Positions 12,396 to 25,398 of a stretch of 64,000 bases of DNA are shown one piece after another. The stretch comes from Coturnix japonica (taxonomy: Eukaryota > Chordata > Aves > Galliformes > Phasianidae): NCBI RefSeq assembly GCF_001577835.2, contig NC_029516.1:22565648-22629647 (forward strand), read 5' to 3'. Both the position numbers and the translations under genes were made by a program. A model generated the notes under the pieces. That model saw only the letters and a list, made by a program, of their open reading frames with translations. It did no database searches and had not been told where the DNA came from. Every line of letters starts with the position of its first letter. The stretch's first letter is position 1.

Positions 12396-14638
12396 AGGCC
12401 AAGGAGAAAATTACTTAAGATCTACTTAACTGTGCTTTCATCTTCTGCTTTCTTTTCCTCAGCAGCGTAATGTCCCTGAGACTGTACTTGGTATTGGTTG
12501 CCTGTTGTGATGAGCACAGTGCAGATGTAGCAATTGAAGTTCGTAGTAGCCTTGATTTTATTGTGACTCTCAATATGTTTGTTGTTCTTCATATAGCACT
12601 TTTTTTTCCCTGTTTTCTTGTGATAGCTGGGACCATCAATTACTGCTTAATAAGAAAATATTCCAATTCACTCAACTATGCAGAAAAATCATCAGAGTTT
12701 GAAACCAGACACTAATGACTACTATATTGACTACAGTCAATATTCTTGCCTTCAGGTTTAGAGAGGTAGGAGTAGCAACTCTTATTCTTTACAAATTATC
12801 TCCTCTTGAACACTGCTTGACTAAGACACTACAAATACAAGAGTTTACACAATGTTATGGAGGAACTGGAAGACTCAGTGAGTAAGAAGGCAGTGAATGT
12901 TACCAAATACAAGCAAAACAAAACTCCAGTTCAGCACCACACTTGCATTTATCTCAGGTCAATAAGTCGAATTTTCTTTGAAAACGATTCAAGTATAGGA
13001 ATGCATTCCAGCGAACTACCTTCTGTTTTCCTGGTTCACGCACTCTTAGATGTTGGCTTTGGTAGCTGTTGGATTCAGTGTTTTTTTGTTGAAGTTTTTT
13101 TGTGTGACCTACAACAGCTGTGCCAAATCTGTAATGTTGTGAGTGACTTATCTGTAGTAGCTTAAGGTCTAATCCACCAGCTGCTGGAAGATCACTTAGC
13201 TGTTATGCAGCTTTTGTGGCTACCAAGAATTTTCTAAAGAACTTCCCTGAATCCACTGGCCCTACAAACATACTGTTCCGTGCATTTCTACCCACACAAG
13301 ACATCTGCAATTCACTGGTTGGGACTGCAGGTTATGGAATGGGTCAAATGCCTCCTTAGCGAGGGTGGGCTACACCACAGTGGAAAATCTTGTCTCTTCA
13401 TTATGCCCTTGATAGTTCTACAATCTAAGAAATGGGTTCCTACAAATAAACAACATCTGTGTGTTATCAGTATTATCCATCTTCAAGATGGAACACATTC
13501 ATCTAAGCAGAGCCTGAAAGCCCTCCCAGGAATATTTAAAATCCATTCCTTAGGAAAGCAAACAGATACTTATGCCCAACCCTATGTCCTGCTCAGACTC
13601 CTACATTCACAATGAGGTCCAGTGACTTCTCTGGGTCTTTACAAAGCAGCTATAGTGCAGGGCAAATAGCCACCTTTAATTATTAGTACACTGTGCTGTT
13701 TCTTTTTTTGTTGTTGTTGTTTTTTTAAATGTGTATACTTTGTTTTTATCACTTCTTCTTAATGAGAAAATTCAGTTAAGGTTGGCATTTCAAAGAATGA
13801 AGTAAAATGTTCAGAAGGGTTTAAATACATAAATGCCAAGTTTCCCTGTAAACTCAAGTCAGATATCTAAATGATCAGAGGAGATCCCATGAAAACAAAT
13901 GTGCACAAAGTTGTCACGACCACGTTTCTGTGTGATCTGAAGGAAGACCTGGAGCTGATGTGAATAGTTTGGAAGTAAAACAAAACATATTATAATCATG
14001 TATTTAGAAGAAATATGTGTGCATTTCAATGACTCATGGAAATGTATCCCAAATTTGGGAAAATTATCTTACTTTTATTACAGATTAAAAGTTTATTTGT
14101 GTTTAGGAAAAACACAAGAAAGAAAAGGTGAATGGCATTTTAGTTTTCAGTTCCGATTCAGCAGAAAGAAATCTATGATTAAAAATGTTGGAGGGTACAA
14201 ACCAATGGCTTTCCTTGAGCATCAGGCAGGTGTTACTCATGCAAGTAACTAACCCTGTGTGACTTATTCCTTCAGAAGATGAACCTGTGGATTCACAGAA
14301 TTTGATAAAACTGTTGCTCAAACCAGAGGGCATAATTACACTGCAGTATAATTACTTTTTAGAAAACAAAAACAACAAAAATCAAAGGGAATTCTAGCAG
14401 ATGGGAAAGTCTTACCTTTTCTCCACCACTCCAAATCCAGTTCATTGGTGAAATAGTCAGAAGTTCTTCTGGTTCCCAGTTCCAATTTCTTTTGCCTTCT
14501 TGATGGTAAGATGCCATGAGCTATCCACTATTGGTAGTGACTGCTCCATGAGCTCTACTATTCTGTTGCAAATGCAAAGGAAAATGAATTTATTAAAAAA
14601 AATCCTCCATGAGACTGGCTGAGCTCCATGTTTAATGG

Positions 14639-14895
14639 CACAGAATCATGGAACTGATGAAACTGGAAGGAACTCTAAGGGATAATCAAGTCCAACATCC
14701 CTAGAATAGGTTGCACAGGTAGGCAGCCAGATGGGTGCATCTCCATAGAAGGAGACTATACAAATTCTCTGGACAACCTGTTCCAGTGGTCCATCACCCT
14801 TACTGTAAAGAAGTCTGCATGTTAGTACAGAACTTCCTTTGTTCAAGTTTTAGGCCATTACTGCTTGTCCTATCTGCAGTTCAACTGATGGGCAG
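14639..14895 (-). mobile_element. CR1 LINE 3' fragment
   Basis: CACAGAATCATGGAACTGATG begins the reverse-complement CR1 tail. It runs through AAGTCCAACATCCCTAGA and GGACAACCTGTTCCAGTG to a decayed segment near CTGCTTGTCCTATCTGC. The frame is broken. The match fades after about 14880. Confidence 0.8.
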
Positions 14896-14998
14896 TTAAG
14901 AATTACTCACTTGTTCGTGAAAGAACCTACTGCTATACTGCCTGATCTGGTATTTTACCACATTAAAAAAGATGTTGCTTCAAGATTTTGATAAAAGC

Positions 14999-15051
14999 TT
15001 TAGTTTATTAATACTACATGTGTATATTTAGTTTATTAATACTACGTGTGT
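14999..15051. repeat. 25-bp direct repeat next to SINE copy 2
   Basis: TTTAGTTTATTAATACTAC followed by (A/G)TGTGT occurs at 14999-15023 and again at 15027-15051 with one mismatch. The second copy runs into the left end of the composite SINE. Confidence 0.9.
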
Positions 15052-15242
15052 CCTGGTGGTGCAAGTGGTAGGAATGCTGCGTTGCAACACCGGAGGCCCT
15101 GGGTTTGAATCCCCCCTGTGGCGCAAGTGGTGGAAGTGCTGCTCTGCTACACAGGAGGCTCGAATCCCGGGGGGTTGGACTCAATGATCTCTAAGATCCC
15201 TTCCAACCCGCACGAGACTATGATACTATGATACTATTATAC
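15047..15242 (+). mobile_element. Composite SINE: two tRNA-like units plus CR1 tail (copy 2)
   Basis: This is the same element as the copy at 6830, with the same layout and some base differences. Unit 1 has GGTGGTGCAAGTGG and GGGTTTGAATCC; unit 2 has TGGCGCAAGTGG and GGCTCGAATCCCGG. The CR1-like tail GGTTGGACTCAATGATC then CCTTCCAACC leads into ACTATGAT repeats that run to about 15242. The expanded tail repeat and good unit structure suggest a fairly recent copy. A 25-bp direct repeat (14999-15023 and 15027-15051) runs up to its left end. Confidence 0.8.
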
Positions 15243-18200
15243 TATGATACATGAAATTAAAACATAGCCATAAACCAAGTGACATTTTACATCTTCTGTC
15301 TACATTCTACCCACTCATATCAGTTTCTTGTGATTAATTTGCCCACAGCTTTCTGTGTCTTCCTTCCAGTACTGAGTGTTCTTCCAGTGGAAAAATAAAT
15401 TAGATATTATCATTTTTTTCCTTTCTGATTTTTACCATTCGGAAGTTCTAAAGACCACACAAGGAGGTTTTTTGGCAAGCGTGAAATATGGAGTTTTCCA
15501 CAATAGTGGGTGGTTGCTTTTCTGAGAATCTCAAGCTTCAGCTATGACCAACAGCTTGTGGAAACACTTTCATACATGAGAAATGAAGTGCTGAGTAAAT
15601 TATCCATTTTAGACAGAGATTCCACATCTAGGTAAGAATGGAATCTAGTGTTCCACTCCCAGCACGCAGATACCTCTCCCTGCTGGAATTCTTTCCATCA
15701 GACAACAAGACACAAATTTACTTTCTTTTTTCTTATCACTATGGGTGTGGCAGAAATCCACAGATACGGTAATAGATAAGAAGAAAAGAATTAGCTTCTT
15801 TGTTAAATTTTGGTAGGCAAGTGATTTGATCCCTTGCATTTGTACACTGTGTTTGTGTAATAAATTAGGAGACAGATAGCTTTTATTTTTTCTTTCCATT
15901 TGCCTGTGATAGCAGAGATATGCAGGTTTCAGATTTGCATTAAAATTATGTTAATGCTATGAGCTTGCAAGATTTAACGTTTAAAAGGTAATTCTCGAAA
16001 GATGTGCAATAAACATGAAATCTGTATAAATTCTGCAGAAATGAACAGATCATTAACCTGAACTACTTTGACTGCCTGCCACCAGGAGAGGGTGAGGTGA
16101 GGAACATGCTCCAATCATTCAGAAATAAGAGCCTGAAACAGCATCTTGGATAACCCTTATAGGTGCTGACCTCCCCTTGTTAGCACCAGGTGGAGCTTTG
16201 ATAACCAGCTTCAGCCCAACAGCTTCCTTTTAGACGGCTTAGAATAGGTAACACGAACCTTACCCTGCAAGTGCCTATTATTTCTACCCAATACAGCAAA
16301 GCTTCTAATAGCAAACATAAATGGAAGAAAAGTGCCATAAATATTTCTAAGTGTTTTGCTGGAGCAGGGCCAGAGTGCTCATCTGTTTGCAGGATCAAAC
16401 ACCAAATCTTTAATGGTGTTTAGCACTTGAAATAACCATTGGTATCATTGCTCTGATGTGCTGTTACAGCTTTGAAACATGAAGGCCAGACCTGAACAGA
16501 TTTGTTTGCCACTCATTCATGCTGTTCTCTTTAGCAGAGGGAGGTGAAGGTGTAGAAGAGCTCACATTTGGCTGAACAATGAGCACCTGAAAGTGATTCT
16601 CATCAGGGTCCTTCTCACAAAGACAGGAATGTTAAGGGCAGACACAGAAGTGGGAACAGATTTCATATACAGCTATTACATTTTCTTAATGATCTACCAA
16701 GCCCCTGTCAGGCATTTACCTTAGGTGCAGTTCAGGACATATGAGTTTAGAAGTCCAAATTTCCTCTGCAGTCCATGGGAAGAGACGCTTAGAAGGCCAC
16801 TGGGAACATCCATGCTAGCTGCCCATAATCTCCTGCATTACCCATTTTGCTATTTAATTGCAGTATTAATGCGTGGTTGTTTCCTGGCAAGGTATAAAGT
16901 ACACATGGAAAAAATATGATACTGCAAGAACACAGAGCACCTTTTTGAGTCCATTAAATTCCCCCTGTAAACTGGCAATTAGCTCTGCTTTCACTGAAGT
17001 CTTGTGTCTAAGCAGCACAAAATGTGTGTGGTTTTTTTTTTTAATGCAGTCCTAAACATGCTTTTTCACAGCAATTCATATAAATGACCTGCAAAAATGA
17101 TACTGAATTTTGTGTCTGAGATGCTAAGCTTTATTTGGGCACACATCAGAAAGATAAAATAGACGCAACTTAACAATGTTATGCCTTGGCTTTGAATGTG
17201 GGGAACATAACACATTATCATTCTGCCAAAACAAACATGTTGCATTTGTGACAAATTTCCAGAAAAATACTTTTAGACTCATTAGCCACCCAGCTTTGTT
17301 TCCAAAATGACCTGAAAGAGTAAAATACTTCTCTCATCTACTTTCATGTTGTTTTAGGCCAAGCAGAGGATTGGCTTAAGGAGCTCTGTTCTGACTTTCA
17401 TTAAACTATTCTTATTATGAATCTAGTCCAAACAAAGGAAAGAAAACATTTCAGCCAGCATTACAAGCTGACTTATATGCAGCTTTTATAGAACAGAACT
17501 TTACGTTTGCATTGCTGACTCCAGTTGCTGCAGTAAGTGTTTGGCAGTTCTGCTTGTCCAGGAAGACTCAGTTTGACAAGCTCCACTGCAAACAGCTCCA
17601 CTCCGAGAATAGTCTCACGTAAGGCAGAGTCCTACCACTTTACTTTCCCATCCACTGTGGGAAGTGAAATATGCAGGTGCTGACAAGTAGGGTGGACAAG
17701 TGCACCAGCAAAAAAGAAATCTGTTGTGGGATGGAGCAATTCCTACCCTTCTACCACTTTCTTGCCCAAAGTGAAAGGGAAATTAGCACCTTGATCTATT
17801 TGTGTGAAGCACTGTTTGTTTGTTTAGAAGAGCTTTTACTGATACGTGACATGTTGGTATTTCTGATAACCTGCGTCTGTTTTGCAGATCCAACAGCTTT
17901 ACAGCCTGCTCCAGTAAGCAGAGAGCTGAGCTCAGACCTGCACATACACCATACAGCCATCTGCATCGCTCTAGTGGAAGGGCAAAAGAGAGCCACTGCA
18001 GTTACCTGCAGAATCCTTCCACCACTTCAGTTCTGGCATTATTAGCAAAAATGTCATAAAGGACATGTCAACAAAGAGCTGCTTGCTGTATACTCTCCTT
18101 AATGAGCCCTGCAAACAGCTCTGGCCCTGTGAAGGTACACCAGCCTGCATGGCCTCCTGAAGTGGCATGAGGGTTTTAGTCCACTCTCAGCTCTGAAATG

Positions 18201-18814
18201 GATAATTTGCATCAATACATGTTTGCAGCTGGCCAGGTCTGATTTTTGTGTTGCCTCTTTTGAATTTTTATTCATTCATCCATTTATTTATTTATAGGGA
18301 TCAGTATTAACAGTAGCAGAGATGATGGCATTGCTTTGGTGTAAAAGGATGACATTTCAACAAGAAGTTTACCTCTGTCTTTCTTGTGCACTTCATGTGA
18401 AGTGGAGGTTCCTGTGATGGCAGTTTCCTGGATGGGATTACTCAGATTGGCTGTAGCTTCATTTATGGCTGGAAGCCATGTCCCTGTGAGGTGAAGGATG
18501 TGTGGTAGATAATGGGGTAGGGCTATGACATTCCTCAAAGGCTTCTAATTCCTGTTCTGTTACAGAACTCTCTAGGGGACCCTTCCCTCAGAGCTCCCTC
18601 TTCCTGTTACCTCAGTTGATGGGACCAAGGCCTGTGTAACACCACGTATTACAGGTTCCTTTCAGATGGGATGCTTAGATTACACATCCTATTCCATTCC
18701 CACAGACTTGTGTCAGTGGGAACATGTTCTTACTGCTTTGAAAGTTGAAGAACTTGTGGGTCAAACCTTTCCCTGTGCCAGCAAGGTCTCCCACCCGGTA
18801 AATGTTCTCTGAAT
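15243..18814. other. Intergenic, nothing recognised
   Basis: Apparently unique DNA with no repeat, RNA gene or exon that I can support. The 124-codon frame at 17671-18045 has no recognisable domain. Confidence 0.65.
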
Positions 18815-19835
18815 GATTAGCAGTGACAGTGTTGTCATAGAAAAAAATGAATGTCATCTATCTGGATTTCAGTAAGGCCTTTGACATGGAACCCCACAGC
18901 ATCTTTCTCTGCAAACTGTAGATTTGATGGGTGGACTATTTGGTGGATGAAGAACTGGATGCAAGACTGAGTCCAAAGAGCACTGGTCAGTGGCTCCATG
19001 TTTGGATGAAGATCAGTGACGAGTGATACCCCACCGCAATCAGTGCTGGGACCAGTACTCTTTAATATCTTCATCAGTGACACTGACAGTGGGGTTGAGT
19101 TTACCCTAAGCAAAGTCTGTGGATGACATCAAGCTATGAGGTGTGGTTGACACACCAGAGGGATGCCATCCAGAAGAACCTAGACAGGCTTGAGCAGGGG
19201 GCCCAGGTGAACCTCATGAGATTCAACAAATCTAAGTGCAAGATCTTGCAATACATACTAACAATACGTGCTGGGGGATGAAAGGATAGAGTGCAGCTTT
19301 GCTGAAAAAGACCTGGGGGTAATAGTGTATGTGAAGATGGACATGAGCCAGCAATGTGCCCTTGAAGCTCAGAAAGCCAACCGTGTTCTAGGCTTTCAGC
19401 AGTATGAGGGAGGTGATCCTGCCCCTCTAGTCTGTGCTGGTGAGCCCTCATATGGGGTACCATGTCCAGATATGGAGTCATCAGTACAGGAGAGTATAGT
19501 ACATGAGTCCAGAGGAGGACCATAAAAATAATATAGGGGATGGAACTCTTCTCTGAGGACAGGCTAATAGAGCTGGGGTTGTTCAGCCTGGAGAATAGAA
19601 GGCTGTAAGGTGACCTGATAGCAGCATTTCAGTATCTAAAGGTGAGCTACAGAAAAGAAGGGGACAGACTCTCTAGCAGGGTCAGTGGTGATAGAACAAG
19701 GAGAAATGGCTTCAAGTATAAAGAGGGGAGATTTAGGTTAGATGTAAGGAAAAAGTCTTATACAGTGGGGGTGGTTAGGCAGTGGATCAGCTTGCCCAGA
19801 GATGTGGTGGATGCCCCATCCCTGGAGACTTCCAT
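18815..19835 (+). mobile_element. CR1 LINE, about 1 kb of reverse transcriptase region
   Basis: This is the longest CR1 copy in the window. It retains the sense of the palm motif YLDFSKAFD (near 18857-18885), a decayed VPQ-S-LGP segment near 19040-19060, the thumb region (NLMRFNKSKCK near 19210-19245) and the C-terminal [11 protein letters not shown] near 19795-19830. Several frames are needed, with stops and shifts, so it is dead. Unlike most CR1 copies it lacks its 3' end: the match stops at about 19835 without the tail repeats, pointing to a later deletion. Confidence 0.85.
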
Positions 19836-22800
19836 AACTATCAGTGAAAGTAAGCATGATATCATTATCCTCCCCCAGAAGTTCCTTACTCATTCTAATG
19901 AAGCTAATTAACTAATGAGCCAAAGAATGCAGACATGTCTGATGTTCAGAATTTCCCATCTTCTGTGGGCTTCGCATTTTACACCACAGAATTACTTTTC
20001 TGACTTAAGTAAAGCCAGCAAAAATTTACAGTTTGATTTTACAGTTTTGTTCTTTTTCCCCTCCACTTCTTCTGCCATAAGTAACATCAGTAATGTAAGA
20101 GTACCTATCTCCTCCAAAACACAACATGGCCAGTATACTGTGCCTTTCCTTTCTCAGTGGAAACAAACCCACAGGGCAGAGTGTCAGGGCTGGGGCAGAC
20201 TTGCATGCGGCGCAGCTCTGGAACATCGTGTGCCATCCACGTCAGGTCAGACGCATATCGTGCCATTGCGCTGGAGGCAAAGTGGCAAAGGTTTACATTA
20301 AGAGCAGGCCTGGGTCTGGGACAGCGAGTGCATCAAGTATGAGAATAATGCTTCTTTCTTTAGCCATCTCCAGGCTCCACCCCGTTTCTCAAAATTGCTG
20401 AACTATTTACAAATGTTTAAGAGAACCTCTGTGTTATTAGAGGAATGTTTACACTGCCACGCGTTCCCAATGCAGGCAGAGCTACACAATTAAGGCCCAC
20501 CCCAAAGACAAGAGCTGCACTGTAAGATCAAAATATGTGCTGGTTCTTCTCTCCACTACCATACAAGGCAGCTCTGCATTCCTGCTGGTAACCTTTTATT
20601 ACCTCCTCAGTTTTCCAGATCACTGCCAGATTTCTTGAGCTTCATGGAATGATTACAGCCTTCATAAATGTAAACTTCAGAGTTTGTTTGGCAGTTCTGT
20701 ATGGGAATGTCAAAATGAAGAAAATAAAAAGGTTTTCAGCAAAGACCTCTAGGAGCTTTTGCACAGTAATGGCTGCAGTTACTACAGTTTATAGTTCAAT
20801 AAACCTCCTTGGCTAGAAAGAACCCAGTCTCAAAATGCCACTGTGATGTTGCTATTATGCCCATCCCACGGGGGATGCTAGCTGAGGAACAGCATGCCCA
20901 AGGAATTTAGGCAATGTCCCATTGCATTCAGCACAGGCCTGGAATGAGATGTCAAATGTTTCTGCTTTCTAGTCACAGCCTGCAGTCTCCTAAACTAAAT
21001 GCCTTTAGAGAGGAAGAAAGCATTACATAAAAAGGATTCCAGCTTGTCTTAGTGCTCTTGTGCATTATGTCTGAGTTAGATGGGGCCAGGAGCACATTTG
21101 TTTGTCATAAGTAGGAAATTTATAAAGGTTTTGGAGAACAATCCAACACATAAGGAAAAAAAAGAAGTGATGGAATACATGCAACTCAACAAAAGCTTAA
21201 AAGCACCCGAATGCATTTCATATAGAGAATTTCCTAATTGAAGAACATGCACCAAATTCCTGGAGTGAGAGAGATGCTGTTTGTGTTCTGCCCATGGTGT
21301 TCTGGCTTACTATTCTGGAAGGTCATTAAAATGCTTCCTAAGAACAGAGGAACTGTTTGCTGATTTCATTCTCACTGATTGATGCTGATTTCTGTCCTGG
21401 AGACACTTTAAAAGTTGTTTGTTAAAAAATGCCTCCCAGCTTGTTTAAACTGAAACCTTCAAACTATGTCTTTTTTTCGTCGTGTGTTCTTTGACAAAGA
21501 CCGGTGTCCAACTGAGACAACAGTTAACCCCCAGGAGTTTCATTGAGTCCAATTCCTATGCAACACAATTCATTTGGACTCCATAAGGGTTTTAGTACTT
21601 GAGTCTCAGCTGCTGGAACATCTCATTTCTAAGGTCCAGAATTTGAAATATGGATAGCGTGGCTTTTTCGGTCCATTCTAAAACTTACATGCATCAGATT
21701 GAAATGGGTTCAAACCATGCTTGCTAAGAGACTTTCAGAAAGGCTCCTCAGACAGACAGAGCTGTGTGTGGGCGCATCTTTCATGCGAGCAACTGTGTCC
21801 GTGAGAGAGACAGGGAGACAGGGGAGTGTCTTCCTCCCATAACCTCAGCAAAATTTGGCACAGGGGGAGGGCTCAAATGCTTATTAAGTTTCTACAAGTT
21901 TTCTGAAACTTGCAGAACAAGATTTGTCTGCTAATACTGAGCCTCAGCCTCAGAAAGACCAGAGAAAATCCACATGGACAAATAATACATAATGAATTCT
22001 CCTACCATGGGAAATTCTTTAGTCAGAGCCGATGTGATGAACAGCAGGGAAACCTCAGACAGGAGTTCTCCCCCACGTGGATTCTCTGCTGTTTAATGAG
22101 ATGCAGGTATGGGTTCAAACCATAAATATGCTTGTAACTATGGCTTCCCAGACAGATGCTCTGAAATCTATAAGGAATAAACTGTTAATATAATACAGTT
22201 TGTTAATTGGTACAGATTTTTAATTAATCATAAAGCTCTCAGGAGCTTAGTTACTTTGGTTCAGGTGCCTGGGAACTCTTCTCCTGAGTCCTAGGATCCA
22301 GATGCTACTCCATGCTGCGAGCTTTGGGATTAGTTATGATGACACAAAGGAGCAGTTACCTCAGCCAGAGGTGCACCTGATTGGCACTTTTTTTGCGATG
22401 CTGGATAGCTTCACCCAGAACAGATCATGAGATTAAAGAATTAGATTGCAGGCATTGTTGGCATAGGTGGGTCAGTGACTGTAACAGAACAAGGCCTTGA
22501 GCAGCTCAATATTTCAAGAGTGACAGGACAAGGGGGAATGGTTTTAAGCAAGAGGGGCATGGTTTAGATTGGATGTCAGGGACAAGGTGATCCTTCCAAC
22601 CCAAGCCATTCTATGATTCTATGATAGCCCTGAGATTGGTCCTGCTTGTTTCAGGGAGTTGAGTTAATGGCTCCCAGAGGTCTCTTCAGCTTAGATCTTA
22701 TGAATTCACATCTAATAGGCATACAACCCTTTTGCTATTACCTTACTGGAGTAAATCTTTACTACTTGGCGAACATTTGGTAGTGTTTGGATGCCCTTAG

Positions 22801-24979
22801 CCTTTGTGAAATTGAAGAAGACATTGATGTCCACTTGTGTGAAAATCCACTCTGAGGTTTTCAAATGCTTCCTGTTGCCAGCCCTGTGCTCTGCTGCCAA
22901 GCAGGTTCCTCAGAGCCACTTCCTGGGAAGTACCATAAAATTAACCAGAAAACTTCAAACTTCAGCATGGAACATGAGCCCATGGTCACATTACAGACAT
23001 TTTGCCTTCCTTTTTCTTTAAAATTTTAACAGGGCACATCCGTTGATCAATATATAGTTGTAACCTATTTGATTTCAGATATGCTGTCAGCATTAGCAGC
23101 ACAGTGGTCTGACCTTTTCTCATCACCTGTCCTCTTGATGCCCTCTCCTGCTCACCTCACACCTCCAGTACTGCAAGCTGTTTCATCAATGCACAGTCTC
23201 TGATTTCTACCCATAGCATTTAAACAGCATTACTGACCTTCCTTGCTTCACATTCTGTAGTTTTGTGCCTTTCTATCACATCAGAATTAATCCAGAGTAC
23301 CTGCATAATTCAGTATAACTCCCACTGCTGCTTTTCTCACTGTTTCTTCCCTTTCCCAGCTCTAATCATGGTTGTCCCAAAATATTCCCCCTGTGCATCC
23401 TCCTCCTATCTAAACTTGCCGTTGTGCTGTTTTCCACTCCCACCTGCTCTCTTGGTGGCAGGGCCCTCTTTCCCCCTCCTTCAGCTGATTGCTTTCTTAA
23501 AACACTCAGAATCTCTCTTTTTTTTTTCCAGCTCAGCACCTCCCAGGGCTCTGCTTCATTTCCCCCCAGCTCAGCGCAGCACAGTCGGCACCTGCTGGGT
23601 GACTGCAGAATGCCATGGGGCTGCAGCCAGCTTTCCTCATACCACAAGCACTAAGACCAGGGACTGATGCTCATAAACAGCTGGTCTAATGCAACCAGTG
23701 AACACTTCCAATATTTCGATGAGATAGTGCTTTTTTAAGAAACAAAGGTTAATAAATACAAGAAACTTGACTAGGGAGCACCGCGTAAACTGAACACAAC
23801 AATGCTAGGCCAGAAGCCAAATCTGAACAATGCTGGGCTTAGTCTGTTGCAAATACCTCTTCTTATTTGGGTTGGTTTTTTGTCACGTGTCGGGAAGAGG
23901 AAGTGAGGGAAACTCTGATCTGTTGCTTTTTGTTGTGGTTGCTCACAGCAACAAGCAGCCCCAGCACTGTGCTCTGGTGGTGGCACAGCACAGCAGGTAC
24001 TGCTTTCAGTGCCTGCAGGGGTGCAAAGTAAAAGCCACCCACCTCATGTCTTATGAGGGACAGGGAACAGAAGGTGGAAGTCTGCAGTCTGAGCCTCCTT
24101 TTAGCTCACATGATTTTGGACTGAGCTTCCTTAAAGCTCTTTCATCGGTCATTTTGATAACTGGGAAAAGACACTGAACACAAACGTATTATTTTCAGAA
24201 CTGTGACTATTTTTTTTCTCTCTGTTTTGCCTGGATTGCTGATGATCCCCACTTCTTCATTTTAAGCTTTACACTTAATTAGTAAATGGAATTGAGTGTG
24301 TAAAGACCGACTCAGAAGACGTTGGGCTATAGGCATTTTTGGCCTTAGCCCTTTGGAGCAGTGCGGTAGGAGATGCAGTATGTGAAACTGGCTGATTGGT
24401 TCCAGCCTCTGTAAGTGTGGATTCTCCAACCTGATTCCGTTAGCAAGCAGCTATTTGCAGGATTGCTCTGAAGGAAACCACTGAACCCCACTGTGCCTGA
24501 TCTTGCTGCTGACTGCTAATGACACAGTGGTACAATTTTAGTAGTGCTAAAGGATTTCAGCTAACATTCAAAATGAGCCTTAGTTTCATTTGTAGAAGAA
24601 GTAGATTAGGATATGCTTAATTCCAAGCTCCAACGGGTGTAATGAAGAGGGCTGCACTGAGACGTCACCACAGTTCAATAGTGGGGACAATCCCCTCACA
24701 AACATGAGGCCAAATTTGGAGTTAAAAAGCTTGGGGACAATCTAGAATCCACATTTCCCATTTCTGTTGGCAACTGCTTCACTCACCCAGCACTACCAGG
24801 GAAAGTGAACATACCCATCCAGTTTCACCCAGAAAACTATGATCAAAATAATGTGGGCATGCAGGATGCATGTCTTACAGCAGCAGCTGGATTGAGTTCC
24901 TGTCAATTCAGGGATAAAATAGCGCACTCTGCTGTCGTGCCACATGAAGAGATGTTAAGGTTAGCAAATTTCCTGTTGG
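19836..24979. other. Intergenic with one short CR1
   Basis: Only the CR1 fragment at 22490-22627 is recognisable. A somewhat GC-richer stretch at 20140-20340 contains a few CpG but no exon. The frame at 23263-23667 (134 codons) is pyrimidine-rich and resembles no protein that I know. Confidence 0.65.
22490..22627 (+). mobile_element. CR1 LINE 3' fragment with internal deletion
   Basis: GTGACAGGACAAGGGGGAATGG, then AGATTGGATGTCAGGGACAAGG, passes directly to CCTTCCAACCCAAGCCATTC and ATGATTCTATGATAG. The usual 150-200 bp between the two parts is missing, so the copy carries an internal deletion but keeps its tail. Confidence 0.8.
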
Positions 24980-25398
24980 TCCACAGAGATCATCAAAAGG
25001 CTGAACAATCTCTCTTACAAAGAATGAAACAGCTGGGCTTGTTCAGCCTGGGAAATGCTCTAGAGAGACTTAATTGCAGCCTTTCAGTACTTAAAATAAG
25101 CTTATAAACAGGAGATAAACTGATTTTTATATATGCAGATAGTTATAGGACAAGGGGGATCAGTTTTAAGCTAAGTGAGGGAAGGTTTAGATACGAGCAA
25201 AAAACATGTTACTGTGAGGGTGGTGAGGCACTGGCACAGGCTGTCCAGAGAAGTTGTGGATGTTCCATCCCTGGATGTGGCCATGAGAAGGATGGATGGG
25301 GCTCTGGGCAGCCTGATCTATTGTCCTTGGCAGGGATGTTGGAACTAAGTAGTAATTAAGGTTCCTTCTGACCTAAGCTATTCCATAATTCTATGAAA
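24980..25398 (+). mobile_element. CR1 LINE 3' fragment
   Basis: GGGCTTGTTCAGCCTGGGAAA, GGACAAGGGGGATCAGTTTTA and GTGGTGAGGCACTGGCACAG lead to CCATTCCATAATTCTATGAA-type tail sequence. These are successive blocks of the C-terminal CR1 coding sequence and 3'UTR. The copy is diverged and frame-broken. Confidence 0.85.

Larger units (their letters stand above)
7013..14638. other. Intergenic, mostly unique sequence
   Basis: Apart from simple repeats and the CR1 fragment at 12309, nothing was recognised. Open frames up to 128 codons (for example 9872-10258) show no known domain. Confidence 0.65.

Noticed and set aside
19134-19525. Overlapping 85- and 129-codon frames
   Set aside because: Both are shadows of the CR1 copy at 18815-19835 read in sense and antisense.
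23263-23667. A 134-codon open frame
   Set aside because: Pyrimidine-rich, low-complexity translation (Ser, Pro, Phe, Leu) with no domain, splice context or recognised homologue. Another overlapping frame is also open.
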